A stretch of 21,413 bases of DNA from Clostridiales bacterium. GTDB lineage: Bacteria; Bacillota; Clostridia; Oscillospirales; Oscillospiraceae. Positions 1 through 6,417 of the stretch are shown here, one piece after another. A program made the translations under genes and the position numbers. Numbering within the stretch: position 1 is the first letter of the stretch; each line of letters opens with the position of its first letter. The notes beneath the pieces were generated by a model that had not been told where the DNA came from, ran no database searches, and saw only the letters and a program-made list of their open reading frames with translations. Location: the NCBI GenBank assembly GCA_021203685.1, contig JAJQAS010000196.1:1-21413 (forward strand), written 5' to 3'.

Positions 1-2
1 TG

Positions 3-71
3 TGCGGCAAGTTCTGCGCGGTGCGCAGCATGAACAAGGCGCTGGCAGGGGAGTATATCGACATTCTGTAA
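3..71 (+). CDS. thiC: ThiC, phosphomethylpyrimidine synthase (3' end only)
   Basis: Only the last 22 codons and the TAA stop are in the window. The reading frame opens with C-G-K-F-C-A-V-R and ends E-Y-I-D-I-L. The C-x-x-x-C spacing matches the end of the C-x2-C-x4-C iron-sulfur motif of ThiC, the radical-SAM enzyme that converts aminoimidazole ribotide to HMP phosphate in thiamine synthesis; the first Cys of the motif would lie just outside the window. The identification rests on this short tail plus the two thiamine genes that follow on the same strand. Confidence 0.75.
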   Translation, partial: CGKFCAVRSMNKALAGEYIDIL

Positions 72-128
72 GGCTGCTATTCCCTTGAGATAGCGTTTGT
101 TCGATACCCCTGCGCCTTTGGAATGAAT

Positions 129-270
129 GTGCAATGTGCAATTAGCAATGGCCGGTTTGCAGCCGTGTTTGTCTTGCGGCAATGACATCGGAAAACAAAT
201 ACTTTCCCTCAAACCTGACAGCGTCCGGTTTCCTCATCATTGCACATTGCTCATTGCTAATTGCTAATTG
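129..270. repeat. Inverted heptamer-repeat pair bracketing an 88-bp core
   Basis: In the 215-bp thiC-thiE gap, positions 129-149 are three 7-nt units (GTGCAAT, GTGCAAT, TAGCAAT) and 238-270 are 4.7 units in the opposite orientation (CATTGCA, CATTGCT, CATTGCT, AATTGCT, AATTG). The two arrays are largely complementary in register: 131-142 matches 239-250 and 139-150 matches 252-263. They enclose a core (150-237) without an obvious ORF. The layout resembles a small non-autonomous inverted-repeat element, but no target duplication is evident. The last unit ends just upstream of the thiE ribosome binding site. Confidence 0.6.
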
Positions 271-286
271 AAAAGGCGGTGACACA

Positions 287-943
287 ATGAAATCTGTCCG
301 TGAGGCAATGCTCCTCTACGCCATCACCGACCGGAGCTGGCTCCGCCCCGGTCAGCCGCTGACCGAGCCTGTGGAGCAAGTGCTTTCCGCCGGGGCCACC
401 TGCCTCCAGCTCCGGGAAAAGGAGCTGGGGGACGAGGACTTTCTCCGGCTGGCCTGGGAGCTGAAACCCCTCTGCGCCAAGTATCAGGTACCTCTCATCA
501 TCAACGACAACGTGGCCGTAGCCAAGGCGGTGGACGCCGACGGCGTCCACGTGGGCCAGGAGGACATGGCCATTCGGCAGGCCAGGGCCATTTTGGGGCC
601 GGACAAGTGGATCGGCACCAGCGTCCACAACGTAGCCGAGGCCAAAGCCGCCCTTGCGGCGGGGTGCGACTACTTCGGCTCCGGCGCGGTGTTCGGCAGC
701 CACACCAAGCCCAACGTGACGGTGCTGACCCATCAGGGGCTGTCGGACATCTGCGCCGCCACGCCCCTGCCAGTGGTAGCCATCGGCGGCATCAACGCGG
801 AAAACGTGCTGGCCCTGGCGGGGACGGGCATCGACGGCGTGGCCGTCATCAGTGCCCTTTTTGCACAGCCAGACCCCGCCGCCGCCACCCGGCACATGCT
901 GGCGCTGGCGAAGCAGACAGTAGGGGAGGGGAGGACGCTATGA
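287..943 (+). CDS. thiE: Thiamine-phosphate synthase ThiE
   Basis: This 218-residue protein is a TIM-barrel thiamine-phosphate synthase, which joins HMP diphosphate and thiazole phosphate to give thiamine phosphate in the cytosol. Diagnostic stretches are LYAITDR near the N-terminus, the LQLREKE strand, IINDNV, ADGVHVGQED, IGTSVHN, the phosphate-binding DYFGSGAVF followed by SHTK, and the late AIGGI and GVAVISA strands. The usual family form of the loop is closer to PTxTK, so SHTK is a mild variant. Length is normal (about 210). The ATG at 287 follows AAAGGCGGTG at 271-280. The stop overlaps the thiD start as ATGA (940-943), so the two are probably translationally coupled. Confidence 0.95.
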   Translation: MKSVREAMLLYAITDRSWLRPGQPLTEPVEQVLSAGATCLQLREKELGDEDFLRLAWELKPLCAKYQVPLIINDNVAVAKAVDADGVHVGQEDMAIRQARAILGPDKWIGTSVHNVAEAKAALAAGCDYFGSGAVFGSHTKPNVTVLTHQGLSDICAATPLPVVAIGGINAENVLALAGTGIDGVAVISALFAQPDPAAATRHMLALAKQTVGEGRTL

Positions 944-1734
944 AGCTGCCCATTGCGCTGACCATCGCCGGGAGCGACTGCTCCGGCGGGGCCGGTATCC
1001 AGGCCGACCTGAAAACCATGACCTGCTGCGGGGTCTACGGCATGAGCTGCATCACCGCCCTGACCGCCCAGAACACCACTGGGGTTTCCGGGGTGCAGGA
1101 GGTGACGCCGGACTTTCTGGCCCGGCAGCTGGACTGCGTATTCACCGACATCCGCCCCCAGGCGGTCAAGACCGGGATGGTGTCCTCCGCGCCTTTGATT
1201 GAGGTCATAGCGGACAAGCTGACGGAGTACCGTGTGGAAAACCTGGTGGTGGACCCGGTGATGGTGTCCACCTCCGGCTCCAGATTGATTTCGGAGGAGG
1301 CCATTGAAACGCTGAAACGCCGCCTGCTCCCTCTGGCGACCCTGGCGACCCCCAACCTGGCGGAGGCGGAGGTCCTCTCCGGGCGGAGCATCCACACGGC
1401 AGAGGACATGGTTGCCGTCGCCCGCGTCATCAGCGAGAAATGTGGCTGCGCCGTCCTCTGCAAGGGCGGACACCGCACCGGGGACGCCAACGACCTGCTC
1501 TACTGGCGGGGCGAGACCCGCTGGTACCGGGGCCAGCGCATCGACAACCCCAACACCCACGGCACCGGCTGCACCCTCTCCTCCGCCATCGCCAGCGGCC
1601 TGGCGAAGGGGTTATCACTGGAGAACGCGGTGGCGGAGGCCAAAGCGTACCTCACCGGCGCGCTGGAGGCCATGCTGGACCTGGGGCAGGGGAGCGGCCC
1701 TCTGTGGCACGGGTGGAACCAGTCAAGTAACTAA
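940..1734 (+). CDS. thiD: Hydroxymethylpyrimidine (phosphate) kinase ThiD
   Basis: This 264-residue ribokinase-fold enzyme phosphorylates HMP and HMP phosphate to HMP diphosphate, the substrate of ThiE. The start MKLPIALTIAGSD carries the family signature GSDCSGGAGIQADLKT; later come DPVMVSTSG, KGGH and the C-terminal anion-hole motif NTHGTGCTLSSA with the expected Gly-Thr-Gly-Cys. The frame is open much further upstream, but the ATG at 940 is chosen because it overlaps the thiE TGA in an ATGA junction, preceded by GGGGAGGGGAGG, and gives the canonical N-terminus. With thiC and thiE it completes the pyrimidine side of the pathway. A terminator follows directly. Confidence 0.95.
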   Translation: MKLPIALTIAGSDCSGGAGIQADLKTMTCCGVYGMSCITALTAQNTTGVSGVQEVTPDFLARQLDCVFTDIRPQAVKTGMVSSAPLIEVIADKLTEYRVENLVVDPVMVSTSGSRLISEEAIETLKRRLLPLATLATPNLAEAEVLSGRSIHTAEDMVAVARVISEKCGCAVLCKGGHRTGDANDLLYWRGETRWYRGQRIDNPNTHGTGCTLSSAIASGLAKGLSLENAVAEAKAYLTGALEAMLDLGQGSGPLWHGWNQSSN

Positions 1735-1745
1735 AAAAGCACGAA

Positions 1746-1778
1746 AAAACGTCCGGCTGTCAAACAGTCGGACGTTTT
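1746..1778. terminator. Bidirectional intrinsic terminator between thiD and rplQ
   Basis: A 14-bp stem (1746-1759 with 1765-1778, one G-U pair in this reading) closes a 5-nt loop. The arms begin AAAACGTCCG and end GGACGTTTT, so each strand's hairpin finishes in a T run; on the minus strand the run is extended (TTTTTT, then another T6 a few bases on). It sits 11 bp after the thiD stop and 205 bp beyond the rplQ stop, so it can end both convergent transcripts. Confidence 0.85.
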
Positions 1779-1791
1779 GATTCGACGGAAA

Positions 1792-1851
1792 CCCCTCCGC
1801 CACCGCCTAAAGGCGGCGGCCCTCCTCCCCTTTCAGGGGAGGCAAGAGGGG
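1792..1851. repeat. Palindromic repeat-like element (nested hairpins)
   Basis: CCCCTC (1792-1797) pairs with GAGGGG (1846-1851) and encloses two hairpins: CCGCC/GGCGG (1803-1807 with 1812-1816) and an 8-bp stem CCTCCCCT/AGGGGAGG with loop TTC (1824-1831 with 1835-1842). Three-way folded, GC-rich intergenic units like this resemble REP-type palindromic repeats. Copy number cannot be judged from one window; a CCCCTGCCGGGG-like GC-rich stretch between rpoA and rplQ could be a distant relative. Confidence 0.5.
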
Positions 1852-1912
1852 GTAGTGCTTATCGTCTGGTTCCAGTTTTAGTCGAGAGATGAGGGATTTT
1901 AGAGTCCCCCTT

Positions 1913-1947
1913 CTAGCCACTAATCACTAGCTACTAGCCACTAAAAT
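1913..1947. repeat. Degenerate heptamer array, five units
   Basis: Five consecutive 7-nt units CTAGCCA, CTAATCA, CTAGCTA, CTAGCCA, CTAAAAT lie 36 bp beyond the rplQ stop codon. All share CTA at the start and period 7. The same period and a CTA/TAG theme recur upstream of eno, and period 7 recurs upstream of thiE. No inverted partner array is evident here. There is no coding frame of note across it. Confidence 0.6.
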
Positions 1948-1982
1948 ATGTGGCTGATTCAACGGGATAACCAGATTAAGAT

Positions 1983-2324
1983 TTACACCAGCTCCAGGTA
2001 AGCCAGCTCGGCGGCGTCGCCCCGGCGGCAGCCAATGCGCACCACGCGGGTGTAACCGCCGTTGCGGTCGGCGTACTGAGGACCGATCTGGTCGAAGAGC
2101 TTCTTGGCGGTATCCTCCACGGTCAGATAGGCCAGAGCCTGCCGATAAGCGGCCAGGTCGTTCTTCTTGGCCAGGGTGATCATCTTCTCAGCGATGGACT
2201 GGACTTCCTTGGCGCGGGTGACAGTGGTCTTAATCTTGCCGTAGGTCAGCAGGTCGGTGGTCAGCTGCCGCAGCATGGCCTTCCGCTGGTCGGAAGTCTT
2301 GCCAAGTTTACGATAACCGGACAT
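1983..2324 (-). CDS. rplQ: 50S ribosomal protein L17
   Basis: This 113-residue protein is bL17, a large-subunit protein near the peptide tunnel exit. The N-terminus MSGYRKLGKTSDQRKAML is the bacterial L17 signature, followed by TDLLTYGKIKTTVTRAKEV and a C-terminus YTRVVRIGCRRGDAAELAYL. AAGGAG precedes the ATG by 9 nt. It is the last gene of the minus-strand cluster, 97 nt after rpoA, the gap containing two GC-rich hairpins. Unlike Bacillus, no energy-coupling transporter genes or truA follow. Confidence 0.98.
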   Translation of the reverse strand: MSGYRKLGKTSDQRKAMLRQLTTDLLTYGKIKTTVTRAKEVQSIAEKMITLAKKNDLAAYRQALAYLTVEDTAKKLFDQIGPQYADRNGGYTRVVRIGCRRGDAAELAYLELV

Positions 2325-2331
2325 GATTGTT

Positions 2332-2415
2332 CACTCCTTCGGGCAGCCTGAGGGTTCAGGCGTGATAGTTGCGTGGGTCGCCCCCCTGAGGGCCGCTTCC
2401 GGCCCCGGCAGGGGA
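2332..2415 (-). other. rpoA-rplQ spacer with two GC-rich hairpins
   Basis: On the transcribed strand the spacer contains GGGCCG/CGGCCC around a GAAG loop and, nearer rplQ, GCCTGA/TCAGGC around ACCC. Neither is followed by a T run, so neither looks like a terminator. They could be mRNA-stabilising or processing structures, or remnants of a palindromic repeat. Nothing coding is seen. Confidence 0.4.
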
Positions 2416-2421
2416 GGCAGG

Positions 2422-3372
2422 TCAGTTGTTCTCCTCTTTGGACAGGCTCAGGCCCATCATGGCCAGCTTGTTCATGACCTCTTCCAGGCTCTTGCGGCCC
2501 AGGTTCCGAACCTTCATCATCTCGTCCTCGGTCTTGGAGATCAGGTCCTCGACGGTGTTGATGTTGGCGCGCTTCAGGCAGTTGAAGGAGCGCACGGACA
2601 GGTCCAGCTCTTCGATGGTCATTTCCAGCATCTTGTCGTGCTGGGTCTCCGGCTTCTCCACCACGGTGGAGCGGGTGCCCACGGTGTCAGACAGGTCGGT
2701 AAAGAGGACGAAGTGGTCGCAGAGGATCTTTGCGCCCAGCGAAACGGCGTCCCGCGCGGAGATGGTGCCGTCCGTCCAGACCTCCAGGGTCAATTTATCG
2801 TAGTCGGTCATGTTGCCAACGCGGGTGTTCTCCACCGTGTAGTTGACCTTGATGACCGGGGAATAGATGGAATCCACCGGGATGACGCCGATGATGGTCT
2901 GCGCGGGCTTGTTCCGGTCGGCGGGCACATAGCCCCGGCCGTGGCTCATGGTCAGCTCCATGTTCAGGGTGGCGTCGGCCCCCAGGGTGGCGATGAGCAG
3001 ATCCGGGTTGAGGATCTCCACCTCGCCGTCGGACTTGATGTCCCCGGCAGTGACCTTGCCTTCGCCGCTGGCCTGGATATACACCCGCTTGGTGCCGTTG
3101 CTGTGCAGCTTGGCGATGATCTGCTTGACGTTGAGGACGATCTGCGTTACGTCTTCCTTCACGCCGGGGATGGTGCAAAACTCGTGCTGCACGCCGGCGA
3201 TCTTGATGGTAGTCACGGCGGTGCCGGGCAGGGAGCTGAGCAGGATACGGCGCAGGGCGTTGCCCAGGGTCGTACCATACCCCCGCTCCAGCGGCTCGAC
3301 AACGTACTTACCATACGAACTGTCTCCAGGGTCTTCCATGCACTCAATGCGCGGCTTTTCGATTTCTACCAT
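2422..3372 (-). CDS. rpoA: DNA-directed RNA polymerase subunit alpha
   Basis: This 316-residue protein has the alpha-subunit layout. The N-terminal dimerisation domain carries LERGYGTTLGNALRRILLSS around residues 28-47 and the insert domain around 55-175. The C-terminal domain (about 250-310) includes LSVRSFNCLKRANINTVEDL and VRNLGRKSLEEV, the helices that contact UP-element DNA and activators. Alpha nucleates core polymerase assembly. GAGGAGG lies 10 nt before the ATG. It is placed between rpsD and rplQ as usual for the alpha operon. Length is normal. Confidence 0.99.
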   Translation of the reverse strand: MVEIEKPRIECMEDPGDSSYGKYVVEPLERGYGTTLGNALRRILLSSLPGTAVTTIKIAGVQHEFCTIPGVKEDVTQIVLNVKQIIAKLHSNGTKRVYIQASGEGKVTAGDIKSDGEVEILNPDLLIATLGADATLNMELTMSHGRGYVPADRNKPAQTIIGVIPVDSIYSPVIKVNYTVENTRVGNMTDYDKLTLEVWTDGTISARDAVSLGAKILCDHFVLFTDLSDTVGTRSTVVEKPETQHDKMLEMTIEELDLSVRSFNCLKRANINTVEDLISKTEDEMMKVRNLGRKSLEEVMNKLAMMGLSLSKEENN

Positions 3373-3451
3373 ATAAGTTTTACCCTCCTCATCTGCGGTA
3401 CGAGACGTACCTCGTTGGTTTGACAGCTCACCAATATCTGAGGGTTACTAA

Positions 3452-4057
3452 TTACTTAGAGTAAAGCTCGACGATGAGGTGCTCTTCCACGGGGAAGTCG
3501 ATGTCGGCACGCTCAGGCAGACGAACAATATTAACCTTCAGGTCGTCCTTGACAGGGCGATCGATCCACGCGGGCAGGGTGACGGCGATGGCGTCCTCAC
3601 CCACAAAGCGCTTGAACTTCACGGAGGAGCGGCTCTTGGCCTTGACCTCGACGGTGTCCCCGGCCTTGATGAGGTAGGAGGGGATGTTGACCGACTTGCC
3701 GTTGACCAGGAAGTGGCCGTGGGAGACCAGCTGACGGGCCTCGCGGCGGGTCATGGCGAAACCGGCGCGGAACGCCACGTTGTCCAGGCGGCGCTCCAGG
3801 GTGGTCAGCAGGACCTCACCGGTGATGCCCTTGGCGGCGGCGGCCTTCTCGTAATAGGCGTGGAACTGCTTCTCCTGAACGCCGTAGACGAACTTGACCT
3901 TCTGCTTCTCGTTCAGCTGCATCCCGTACTCGGACTGCTTGCGGCGCATCTGGCCCTTGGGGTTGCGGTTGGTGGTTTTCTTGGAATACCCCATCACTGC
4001 GGGGGACAGGCCCAGCGCCTTGCAGCGCTTGGCAATGGGCTGCATATTTCTTGCCAT
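3452..4057 (-). CDS. rpsD: 30S ribosomal protein S4 (zinc-free form)
   Basis: This 201-residue protein is uS4, a primary 16S rRNA binder and 30S assembly initiator. The S4 RNA-binding domain is at about 90-155 (RRLDNVAFRAGFAMTRREAR, then LVSHGHFLVNGKSVNIPSY). The N-terminal segment MARNMQPIAKRCKALGLSP has only one cysteine, so this is the form lacking the zinc-binding cysteine cluster seen in some Firmicute S4 copies. AGGAGG lies 9 nt before the ATG. Its position between rpsK and rpoA matches clostridial rather than Bacillus gene order. In other bacteria S4 represses this operon; no such site was identified here. Confidence 0.98.
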   Translation of the reverse strand: MARNMQPIAKRCKALGLSPAVMGYSKKTTNRNPKGQMRRKQSEYGMQLNEKQKVKFVYGVQEKQFHAYYEKAAAAKGITGEVLLTTLERRLDNVAFRAGFAMTRREARQLVSHGHFLVNGKSVNIPSYLIKAGDTVEVKAKSRSSVKFKRFVGEDAIAVTLPAWIDRPVKDDLKVNIVRLPERADIDFPVEEHLIVELYSK

Positions 4058-4082
4058 GTTTCAATATCCTCCTTTGCTGCGA

Positions 4083-4478
4083 TCAGACACGTCTTCTCTT
4101 GGGAGGACGGCAGCCATTGTGGGGAACGGGGGTGACATCCTTGATCATGGTGACCTCCAGACCGGCGGCCTGGAGCGCACGGATGGCAGCCTCACGGCCG
4201 GCGCCGGGACCCTTCACATAGACCTCGACGCTCTTCAGGCCAAACTCCATAGCGGCCTTGGCAGCGGTCTCGGCAGCGGTCTGGGCGGCGTAGGGAGTGG
4301 ATTTCCGGGAACCACGGAAGCCCATCTCGCCGGAGGAAGCCCAGGAAAGGGCGTTGCCCTGGGTGTCGGTGATGGTAACCATCGTGTTGTTGAAGGAGGA
4401 GCGGATATGCACTGCGCCCTTCTCCACACTCTTACGGTCTTTGCGCTTGCGCACGACCTTCTTCTTGTTAGCGGCCAT
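4083..4478 (-). CDS. rpsK: 30S ribosomal protein S11
   Basis: This 131-residue uS11 forms part of the 30S platform. Signatures are HIRSSFNNTMVTITDTQGNA, SWASSGEMGFRGSRKSTPYA, VKGPGAGREAAIRALQAAGL and the C-terminal KDVTPVPHNGCRPPKRRRV, which is almost invariant in bacteria. AAGGAGG lies 8 nt upstream of the ATG. It is 14 nt after rpsM in the alpha segment. Nothing unusual. Confidence 0.99.
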   Translation of the reverse strand: MAANKKKVVRKRKDRKSVEKGAVHIRSSFNNTMVTITDTQGNALSWASSGEMGFRGSRKSTPYAAQTAAETAAKAAMEFGLKSVEVYVKGPGAGREAAIRALQAAGLEVTMIKDVTPVPHNGCRPPKRRRV

Positions 4479-4492
4479 TGTATATCCCTCCT

Positions 4493-4861
4493 TTACTTCT
4501 TCTTGTTAGCAATGGTCTTCTTGGGGCCCTTGCGGGTACGGGCATTGTTCTTGGAATGCTGACCACGGACGGGCAGGCTCTTGCGGTGACGGGTGCCACG
4601 ATAGGAGCCGATTTCGATGAGGCGCTTGATGTCCATAGCGACGTTACGACGCAGGTCACCTTCGACGGTGTAGTGCTTGCCGATCTCTTCGCGCAGGGCG
4701 GACTCCTCTGCCTCGGTCAGGTCCCGGACGCGGGTGTCGGGGTTGATGCCGGTGGCGGCCAGGATCTTCTTGGAACTGGTCAGGCCGATGCCATAGATAT
4801 AGGTCAGGCCGATCTCGATTCGCTTATCACGGGGCAGGTCGATGCCGGAAATACGTGCCAT
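4493..4861 (-). CDS. rpsM: 30S ribosomal protein S13
   Basis: This 122-residue uS13 sits in the 30S head and contacts P-site tRNA and the intersubunit bridge. MARISGIDLPRDKRIEIGLTY opens the protein, followed by the helix-two-turns-helix region YGIGLTSSKKILAATGI and the conserved SYRGTRHRKSLPVRGQ with the basic C-terminal tail NNARTRKGPKKTIANKKK. AAGGAGGTG precedes the ATG by about 9 nt. It starts 19 nt after the rpmJ stop. Confidence 0.99.
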   Translation of the reverse strand: MARISGIDLPRDKRIEIGLTYIYGIGLTSSKKILAATGINPDTRVRDLTEAEESALREEIGKHYTVEGDLRRNVAMDIKRLIEIGSYRGTRHRKSLPVRGQHSKNNARTRKGPKKTIANKKK

Positions 4862-4880
4862 TTATCAATACACCTCCTTA

Positions 4881-4994
4881 TTAGCCTTGACGCTGTTTGT
4901 GTTTGGGATTCTCACAAATCACCATAACTCTGCCCTTGCGCTTGATAATCTTGCACTTTTCGCACATGGGCTTAACGGACGGTCTTACTTTCAT
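4881..4994 (-). CDS. rpmJ: 50S ribosomal protein L36
   Basis: This 37-residue bL36 begins MKVRPSVKPMCEKCKIIKRK and ends NPKHKQRQG. The zinc ligands are Cys11, Cys14, Cys27 and His32, so it is the zinc-binding C+ type. It was found by direct translation of the gap between infA and rpsM. The ATG at 4994 has AGGAGG 7 nt upstream. Its start codon overlaps the stop of a 30-codon open frame (ATGA). Position between infA and rpsM is standard for Firmicutes. Confidence 0.97.
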   Translation of the reverse strand: MKVRPSVKPMCEKCKIIKRKGRVMVICENPKHKQRQG

Positions 4995-5083
4995 CGTTTT
5001 ACCTCCTGTTTTGCTGCGTGAAGGGTTCCCTTGTCCAGAGGGCTTCCTCCACCGCACCTGACGACGATGTGGATCAGGTTCAT
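4991..5083 (-). CDS. Possible 30-codon ORF bridging infA and rpmJ
   Basis: From the ATG at 5083-5081 a frame of 30 codons runs to TGA at 4993-4991. The ATG overlaps the infA stop as ATGA, and the TGA overlaps the rpmJ start as ATGA, so the frame exactly fills the spacer. GGAGAAG sits just upstream of its ATG, inside the infA 3' end. The predicted peptide starts MNLIHIVVRCGGG and ends AAKQEVKR; I recognise no family. It could be a real small protein, a device that couples infA translation to rpmJ, or chance: a 30-codon frame is not rare. Confidence 0.3.
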   Translation of the reverse strand: MNLIHIVVRCGGGSPLDKGTLHAAKQEVKR

Positions 5084-5298
5084 TTGCTTCTCCAGGTGAT
5101 CCGGCCGCGGGTCAGATCATAAGGGGACATCTGGACTGTCACCTTATCCCCAGGGAGGATCCTGATATAGTTCATGCGGAGCTTGCCGGAGATGTGGGCC
5201 AGAATGGTGTGGCCTTTGCCAATGTCAACCATAAAGGTGGTATTGGGCAACGCCTCAACGACAACACCCTCCAGTTCGATCATATCTTCTTTGGACAT
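5080..5298 (-). CDS. infA: Translation initiation factor IF-1
   Basis: This 72-residue protein is a single S1/OB-fold that occupies the ribosomal A site during initiation. MSKEDMIELEGVVVEALPNT, FMVDIGKGHTILAHISGKLR, MNYIRILPGDKVTVQMSPYD and RGRITWRSK are all canonical. AGGAGG precedes the ATG by 8 nt. The gene follows the KOW protein by 12 nt. Its last codons are followed by an ATGA overlap with a small open frame rather than an empty spacer. Confidence 0.99.
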   Translation of the reverse strand: MSKEDMIELEGVVVEALPNTTFMVDIGKGHTILAHISGKLRMNYIRILPGDKVTVQMSPYDLTRGRITWRSK

Positions 5299-5310
5299 GA
5301 GAGCGGCCTC

Positions 5311-5592
5311 CTAAAAGTTGGGATGTTCTGATTCGCGGAAGGCAGCCAGGGCACAACGGATTTGCTTATCAGTGACCGGCTCGCCTCTCTGCAATCGTTG
5401 GATTGCCGGATGTGCGCTGGTTCCCACGCCCCGGAGATGCTTGCGCTTTTTCCGTTTGGGCGCGTCCAGCTTTCTCCCCTTTCCGTCCGCCAGCAAGAGA
5501 TAGTCGCCGTCGCTGCCAACGGCAACGAACAGCTTTCCTTCGTCATGGCCGGCTAAGGAGAGAACGATTTCGTAGGGATGGATTTCCTGCAT
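5311..5592 (-). CDS. KOW-domain RNA-binding protein (YbzG-like)
   Basis: This 93-residue basic protein resembles the conserved KOW-domain protein found between map and infA in many Firmicutes (the Bacillus ybzG position, related to the eL14 KOW family). The N-terminal part has the KOW-like pattern VLSLAGHDEGKLFVAVGSDG, then LLLADGKGRKLDAPKRKKRK, a lysine-rich strand typical of RNA contacts. The region from about residue 57 to 93 is less conserved. It probably binds rRNA, but its role is not established. The ATG lies 3 nt after the map stop with GGAG inside the map 3' end, suggesting coupling. Confidence 0.85.
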   Translation of the reverse strand: MQEIHPYEIVLSLAGHDEGKLFVAVGSDGDYLLLADGKGRKLDAPKRKKRKHLRGVGTSAHPAIQRLQRGEPVTDKQIRCALAAFRESEHPNF

Positions 5593-5595
5593 ATA

Positions 5596-6417
5596 TCAGT
5601 CTCCGCACAGGGTAAGGACCTCAGGTTCTCCCTCTGTGATGAGAATGGTATTTTCGTAATGGGCAGCGAGCTGACCGTCAGCGGTGCGGATCACTTCCCA
5701 GCCGTCAGGCATGATCTTCTTGCGGATCTTAGCCGTTCCGGCGTTGACCATCGGCTCTACGGCGATGGTCATGTCTTTTTTCAGCCTGGGGTTGCCCTCG
5801 GGGTAATGGTCCATGACGTAGTTGGGGACCTCCGGAGCCAGATGGACTTCGTTGCCGATGCCATGCCCCACGAACTCCCGGACAATGGAAAACCCATTGC
5901 CCTCCACGTACTGCTGGATGCCCCGGGAGATGTCCGAGACCCGATTGCCCACCACGGCGTTGCGGATGCCCTCCCAGAAGGATTGCTCCGTCACGTCGAT
6001 GAGCCGCTGGGCCTCCGGGCTGATTTTGCCCACCGGGTAGGTCCCGGCGCAGTCGCCGTGGAACCCGCCGTGGGGCGCGCCCAGTTTATCCAGGTGGTAG
6101 TCCCCCACGCAGGCCCCCGTGTCAATGGAGATGATGTCTCCCTCCTCCAGCCGCCGGTTGCCGGGAACGCCGTGGATGATCTCATCGTTGATAGACATAC
6201 AGGCGCTGCCTTTGAAACCGTACAGGTGGTAGAAGTTGGGGTAACCCCCGTGGCTGCGGATGAACTTATAGAGCGCTTTGTCGATTTCCTTGGTGGTGAT
6301 GCCGGGCCGCACCAGCGAGGCGGCGTAAGCCCGCGCCTCGCCGGAGAGCTTGCCGGCCTTGCGCATCATCTTCCGCCGGTGTTCTTCCACCGGCACCAGA
6401 CGCAGTACCGCGGCCAT
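5596..6417 (-). CDS. map: Methionine aminopeptidase, type I, with a loop insertion
   Basis: This 273-residue pita-bread metallopeptidase removes the initiator methionine from nascent proteins. Ligands and active-site residues visible are His82 (IHGVPG), Asp99 (DIISIDTGA), Asp122 (FHGDCAGTYPVG), His185 (VGHGIGNEVH), Glu221 (AVEPM) and Glu255 (HYENTILI). The first and second Asp are normally 11 residues apart; here Asp99 to Asp122 is 23, with an extra DYHLDK segment whose Asp110 has the canonical spacing. The N-terminus is also slightly longer than the typical MIxIK start. The ATG overlaps the adk stop (TAATG), giving translational coupling. Confidence 0.95.
   Translation of the reverse strand: MAAVLRLVPVEEHRRKMMRKAGKLSGEARAYAASLVRPGITTKEIDKALYKFIRSHGGYPNFYHLYGFKGSACMSINDEIIHGVPGNRRLEEGDIISIDTGACVGDYHLDKLGAPHGGFHGDCAGTYPVGKISPEAQRLIDVTEQSFWEGIRNAVVGNRVSDISRGIQQYVEGNGFSIVREFVGHGIGNEVHLAPEVPNYVMDHYPEGNPRLKKDMTIAVEPMVNAGTAKIRKKIMPDGWEVIRTADGQLAAHYENTILITEGEPEVLTLCGD

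Noticed and set aside
5040..5085. AACCTGATC on the minus strand, reminiscent of a TPP riboswitch box
   Set aside because: The partner box (CUGAGA and the downstream GGG-UAAUACC elements) is absent and the location between infA and rpmJ makes no sense for TPP control.
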